A DNA stretch of 64,000 nucleotides from Lindgomyces ingoldianus (taxonomy: Eukaryota; Ascomycota; Dothideomycetes; Pleosporales; Lindgomycetaceae): contig NW_022985177.1 of assembly GCF_010093535.1 (NCBI RefSeq), positions 662,857-726,856 of the forward strand, read 5' to 3'. Of this stretch, positions 59,087 through 64,000 are shown in pieces. Under the pieces are notes generated by a model that saw nothing but the letters and a program-made list of their open reading frames with translations, was not told the origin of the DNA and ran no database searches. Positions within the stretch are counted from its first letter, which is position 1, and each line of letters starts with the position of its first letter. The translations under genes and the position numbers were made by a program.

Positions 59087-59965
59087 ATATACTCTATAGA
59101 CAAGTTACTTATACATCTAAGTTACTTTTGTTTACTAAGACTACACTAAACTACTTTTTTTTACACTAATACATTCTTAATAACACTACTTAGATATGTT
59201 AAAGAAATATTAAATTTAGCTTATACTTTAGCCTTTAAAATAAAATATAGCTCTTTTTAAGTAATATACTAAAGTAATGTATAAAGTTTTTTAAAAGATA
59301 ATAAATAACTAATACACTAAATAACTTTTATAAGCTAATTTAGAACTAGCTTATTAAAGCTAGGTATTAATAAAAAGTAGGTAATTATTAAGAATATACA
59401 TAAGCTAGATATGTAAAGATTTTTCTCTTAGCTAGTAGCTATAGCTAAAATAGCTAATTCTTTACACGCTAAGCTTAATTTAGGCTATATTAGTATAAAC
59501 TAGCTTAGTATATTTATTACATGTTATTTTAAAGCTCTAAGTAAAGTTTAAGCATAAGTATAACTATAAAAAAGTATTTTATAAAAGTTCTAAAGTATTT
59601 TAAAGCTAGTTTAGCCTTATAAAGAATATTAAAGCTAAGTATAGTATCTAGAATAATAATATGTATAACTTTTATAAGATAAGCTTTATAATAAGCTAAA
59701 TATCTACAAACTATACTTATGCTTAAAACTTTACTTTAAGTTTTTAATAATGCTTAATAAATATACTAAGCTAGTTTATACTAACATAGCTTAGATTATG
59801 CTTAGTATGTAAAAAAATTAGCTATATTATCTATAGCTACTAACTAAAAAGAAAACCTTTACACATTTTACTTAGGTATATACTTAATAATTTTTTACTT
59901 TTTATTATTATTTAGCTTTTATAGGTTAGCTATTAAATTAGCTTGTAAAAGTTATCTAGTGTATT

Positions 59966-60243
59966 TATTAAATAAGCTCTTTTAGCTAGCTGCTTACAGT
60001 ATAAGCACTTAAGTAGCAAGAGTAAGAGTAGTGTACAGTGTGCACAGCGTATAAAGTAGGTAGAGTGGGGACAACAGGTTTCTAGTTATTGCCCTGTCTT
60101 CTCTTCTGTATAGAGGAATAGGGGAATATCTACATGTTCGCGCACAGAGGTTCGCGCACAAGCATTATGTGACATAGTTATGTAATTCTTCTTATGCGCA
60201 ATAACTAGTATCTAGACTGTAACGCTGCTGCTGCGTACAGACA
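59966..60243 (-). repeat. Solo LTR of the Copia family (5-bp TSD)
   Basis: This 278-bp segment matches the Copia LTRs at 8432 and 14315 in reverse. It is flanked by GTATT at 59961-59965 and 60244-60248. The family's GTTCGCGCACAGAGG and GCTGCTGCTGCG blocks are intact while its left half is mutated. Confidence 0.92.
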
Positions 60244-60338
60244 GTATTAGTTATTTATTATTTTTTAAAAGACTTTATACATAGCTATAGCATATTACTT
60301 AAAAGTCTTACATTTTATTTAAAAGCCTAAAGTGTAAG

Positions 60339-60518
60339 TGTTACAGTTATGTTACAGCTATCTAACCCCTGAGTACCCTAAGAGCTTGGCACGGGGTATA
60401 TAGGCTCCTCGGCCTCTGCGCCTCTGCCTCCGACTCTAAGGTTTACTCTCTCTCGTTACACCCCCCTATCCTGCATTCCCTCTCTGTGACCTGTGTTTCC
60501 TACTTGATACCTCTTATA
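60339..60518. repeat. 180-bp solo LTR-like repeat, mostly unmutated
   Basis: It starts TGTTACAG and ends CTCTTATA (probably CTTACA before mutation). Flanks are GTAAG at 60334-60338 and GCGAG at 60519-60523, which differ only by C-to-T and G-to-A. The family E sequence is uninterrupted here in other copies (about 17080). No second copy is in the window. Confidence 0.7.
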
Positions 60519-60656
60519 GCGAGCTATATCTAACATTCTTTTAACTTATTTAAGTAAGGTTATTAGAAATATATTAGTGTAAAAAAAAGTAGTTTAGTGT
60601 AGTTTTAGTAAAAGTAAGCAACTTAGGTATATAAGCAACTTACTTGTAGTGTATGT

Positions 60657-61248
60657 TAATACTAATATAATAAATAAAAGAGATATTTTTAGTTCTCTTA
60701 TAATTTTTAAAAAAGCTAATCTACATTTATAAAAAAATTTATATAACACTTGAAAAAGTATTTAATAGTTTAAAAATAATTTATTAGTAGCTTAAAAATC
60801 TTCTAGTTAGTTATATAATTTTTTTTTATATAAAGTATACTTATTTATTTTAAAAGTAGAAACTTTTTATAATAATTTAAGCTTAACTATAATATACACT
60901 TTTTATATTAGAAAGATATAATAATAAGTTAATATTTTTTTTTACTATAGCATTAGTTGTATTCTATATTTAATAGTCTATATAATGTTTTTAAACAAAT
61001 CAAAATCTAATTAGCGAAAAAAATCTAAATATTTTTAAAAAATTTAGCATTTTTAAAATTAATTTTTCTAAAAGTCTTTACAGAAGCCTTTTCTTTTATA
61101 TAATATATACACTAACTTATAGAATGTAAAATTAACTTTTCTATAAATAAAAAAAAGCGTAACGTTTTTTAATAATTTTTTTAAAAGTACAAGAATAACT
61201 ACTAGCTATAAAGTTAAAAGAAACTTGATAACTATTATATATAGCTAT
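60657..61248. other. AT-rich segment, nothing recognised
   Basis: Very A/T-rich with long A and T runs; no domains or terminal repeats. Confidence 0.5.
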
Positions 61249-61325
61249 TGTCGCGTACAGCTATCCGTCTATATATATCCTTCTGCTGCGCTAGCTAGAA
61301 GGTTGGCCTTTTGGCAAACGCAACA
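61249..61325 (+). repeat. Solo LTR of the 78-bp TRIM-like family
   Basis: TGTCGCGTACAG...AACGCAACA is flanked by GCTAT at 61244-61248 and 61326-61330. It is the best preserved copy in its second half (GGTTGGCCTTTTGGC). Confidence 0.94.
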
Positions 61326-62042
61326 GCTATTGTATTACTTATAAAGTAGTAGACTTAAAACATATAATAAAAAAGTAGCTATGTATATTTTTTTAACTTT
61401 TAATATTCTATTAATTTCTCTAATAAGTAATAAGCTACAATAGGTATTTTCTAGCACTTGTTCTATAATTATTTATAATACAGCATAGCTAAACTTTAAT
61501 ATAATTAAAGTTAGAAACCTATTGTAAGACTAAAAGATAACAAATATTCTTTAATACTTGATATATTATATAAAGTACATAGATTTTAGTCGAATTGTTG
61601 TTATATAATAAAAGGCTAATTATTAATAAAATTCTAACGCTGTGTAAAGAATTACTCTTTTATTATAATAATTGTAATAATATATTAATAAGAACAATAA
61701 TTTATCGCAATAAAATACTATTATCGTTGTCTAGTCTAAACAGGTATGCTTGACTAACTTAGAGCATTTATGCAAGGTTAAATGTGTATGCGAGTGGGGC
61801 AGCACAAGTTAGATTATGCAACAGTACCCTGTCTAGTATTGCCTATTGCTTGGCTTTCTCCTGCACGTTAATTAATTAACTTCATCAAGCGCGTATGCAC
61901 CTTTATGGCGAGGTAAGCGACCGTGCGTGTTTTATGGCAAGGCCACCTCCCGCGACTTCAATTCCCACTACCGCTTGTTACTCTGTCATTCCCCCCTCCA
62001 ATCTTTCTTTGCCCATGCGCTGAGTGTAGACATCTGCCTGAT
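61326..62042. other. AT-rich DNA passing into the promoter region of the second P450
   Basis: RIP-like composition persists to about 61,730. The following 310 bp have balanced composition and should contain the promoter and 5' leader. A TTAATTAATTAA run at 61868-61879 is notable, but no defined regulatory motif could be assigned. Confidence 0.5.
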
Positions 62043-63830
62043 ATGTCAGTTTCTCTATTGTGGAGCATCCTTCTGCCCCCTCTTCTCTTCTTTGTCTTGA
62101 CAATCTGGAATCTGGCTCGTAATTATCGTGAGGCGTGTAAAGTAGGCCTTCCGATCATCGTTGTCCCCATCAGCCCCGAGAATCCGATATGGATGATTCT
62201 CGCTCGACACTTCTTACCCATTCTGCAGTACATTCCCTTTGGCAATGGGTATTTTACCAGATTTTGCCATATCGGCTGGGAGTTCGACGAGAAGGCCCGA
62301 GCCCATCTTGAGCTAGGAGATGCTTTCATGTTTGCGACCCCAGGAAAGAATTGGATCTACCTGTGCAACGCGGATACCGCTCATGACATCATACGACGCG
62401 AGAGACAAGGAGATTTCGCGCGACCTGGGGAGTTAATGGCGTTCTTAGACGTATTCGGACCAAATATATCCACAGTGGGTGTCTACAATTTATTATAAAC
62501 CTGCCGTTCCAAGGTCTGGTATAGCCGTTGGCTAACATTATTGATAGGTAAACGGACAGAATTGGCAGCGACAACGAAAGGTCAGTGCAGCAAGCTTCAA
62601 TGAGCAGAGCAATGTTCTTGTTTGGAATGAGTCATTTCGGCAGGGCAAGCAAATGCTCCAGTACTGGCTTTCGGCGGGAAGTAAAGGAGTCAGCACCCTC
62701 GGATACGATACGAGAACACTTACGCTGGATGTTCTTGTTCATGCTGCATTCGGCAAGTCGTTTGATTTCCGGGGCAGCCATGAGAAGGCCAAATCGCAAG
62801 GACCCTTGAGTTACCGCGACGCACTCGCAATCGTTCTACACGATGCACTCTTGATGCTCGCGCTTGGACAGGGACTTGTTAGACGCTTGGCCTTCATTCC
62901 TAGACTTGGACGTCTCAGCGAGGCGGCAGATCAGTTCAAAAGCTATATGACGGACATGTTCAATGAGAGCTCGCAAGCCGAACATGGTCAGAAGGCTAGG
63001 GGCAACCTCATCAGCTCACTAGTTCGCGCATCTACGGACGAAAAGCTCATTACACCCGAGGAGGTCATCGGAAACGTTTTCGTCTTTAGTTTTGCCGGCC
63101 ATGACACCACAGCACACTCATTTGCCTTCACATTCATGCTCTTAGCTGGACATTTAGAGGTGCAAGACTGGATATCCGAGGAAATCAGTTATGTCGTCAA
63201 TGGTGAGCAAGACCTGGGGAATAGATACGAACTATTCCCTAGGCTAGTGCGGACTCTTGCTGTTCTTGTGGGTCCTCCAATTCCTCGTTGCGGTTGCCTC
63301 GCTGACCTAATGTGTAGCTCGAGACTCTACGTCTGTACAATCCATTGCTCAGTATCGTCAAGGGAACCGAAACTCAGGCTGCCCGGCTCACTATCGGGGA
63401 GCAGGACGTCCTTGTTCCTGCCGGTACACGTGTCATTGTGAACATCAACGCTCTCCACTCACTTCCACGATATTGGGGCGAAGATGGTTTGGAGTGGAAA
63501 CCGTCCCGATGGATTCAGACGAAGCCTGGCAATGGTCCCGTGTATGACCGTGAACACATTGTAATGCCGGAACATGGTGCGTACATTCCCTGGGGAGAAG
63601 GCATGCGCACTTGTCCTGGAAAGAAGTTCTCGCAAGTGGAGCACGTCGCTGTCATGGCTTCCATCTTTTGTGAGCACTATGTAGTACCAGTGAGGCAGAA
63701 AGGGGAGGACGAGGTCGCAGCGAGAACACGTGCTCGGAACACAGTGAAGGATACTGGTATGCGACTGCTGTTGCAAATGTTTCACCCCGAGAAGACACCG
63801 CTAGAGTGGAAGAAGAGGCATAAAGATTAA
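62043..63830 (+). CDS. Cytochrome P450 monooxygenase, 3 exons, 554 aa, intact
   Basis: Exons are 62043-62474, 62548-63267 and 63318-63830 (1,665 bp, all junctions phase 0). Introns of 73 and 50 bp both use the donor GTGGGT. Start chosen at 62043: the next residues form the membrane anchor (SVSLLWSILLPPLLFFVLTI), while the in-frame ATG at 61923 would add 40 residues of unusual sequence. Signatures: C-helix region NWQRQRKVSAASF, I-helix FSFAGHDTTAHSF (complete AGxDTT), ExxR as ETLR, the LEWKPSRW segment and haem loop PWGEGMRTCPGKKF. Catalytic features are complete, so activity is likely. Substrate is unknown. It sits alone past 35 kb of transposons but has the same normal composition as the 20-27 kb island. 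Confidence 0.93.
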
Positions 63831-64000
63831 TTAGGCTAGTGTACGCGGGACACGTGAACCAGAACACTAAATTGGGTTATATAGGAGTAGTACCGCATAC
63901 CGAAAAAGGCAGAATTATATATAAAATGCACTCCACGGCAGGGATACGGGTGAGGGAGAGGCGCACAGGGCTGGCGGCCTCAGGATGACCTCAGGAGCAC
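63831..64000. other. 3' flank of the second P450
   Basis: Balanced sequence; no further gene start is visible before the window ends. Confidence 0.6.

Larger units (their letters stand above)
58667..60656. mobile_element. Family E pogo-like element with three nested insertions
   Basis: The left end ACTCTATAGACAAGTTAC (59091 on) and right end ACTTAGGTATATAAGCAACT (to 60639) match the inverted ends of family E. Nested in it are the miniature LTR element at 58672, only a few bases inside its left end, a solo Copia LTR at 59966 and a 180-bp solo LTR at 60339. It is RIP-degraded. Confidence 0.8.

Overview
The window is a stretch of a filamentous ascomycete (Pezizomycotina) chromosome. Genes have short introns (46-73 bp) with fungal GTRNGT donors and CTRAC-like branch sites. 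The transposons belong to typical ascomycete families. Most of the window is TA-saturated, with TGG and CAG codons turned into TAG, which is the mark of repeat-induced point mutation (RIP). Three kinds of sequence alternate: a gene island at about 20.1-27.2 kb, a single gene at 62.0-63.8 kb, and RIP-degraded nested transposons elsewhere.

Gene content: four real genes are visible. Three lie on the minus strand: an intact eight-exon DHA2-type MFS efflux transporter (568 aa), an intact SAT4/rhodopsin-domain integral membrane protein (370 aa), and a cytochrome P450 (about 510 aa) with a probable 6-nt micro-exon and no recognisable start codon. The fourth is a second intact P450 (554 aa, three exons, plus strand) about 35 kb away. 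Two P450s plus an efflux pump plus a SAT4-family protein look like pieces of a specialised-metabolite locus split by transposons. No core synthase is present, so the product cannot be named.

Transposon layout: 0-15.6 kb holds two Copia elements in opposite orientation inserted around a chromodomain Gypsy element. 16.1-19.5 kb holds a pogo-like non-autonomous element beside a second Gypsy pol. 27.5-32.9 kb is a Crypton (tyrosine recombinase plus GCR1_C domain) split by a hAT element. 35.35-46.49 kb is a stack in which one pogo-like element contains another, which contains a Gypsy element, a solo LTR and a Harbinger-like MITE; a further pogo MITE and a miniature LTR element lie in the outer copy. 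46.6-50.8 kb is a pair of inverted 1,850-bp pogo transposons. 51.2-58.3 kb is a miniature LTR element carrying a tRNA-like module, invaded by a Gypsy element and two solo LTRs. 58.7-61.3 kb holds another pogo-like copy, miniature LTR elements and solo LTRs.

Many boundaries were fixed by matching target-site duplications and, in several cases, by an uninterrupted (empty-site) copy elsewhere in the window. Short insertions (about 80-420 bp) often escaped RIP while long ones are heavily mutated, so insertion length as well as age shows in the sequence. Element families were assigned by reading translated remnants by eye; no database search was run.
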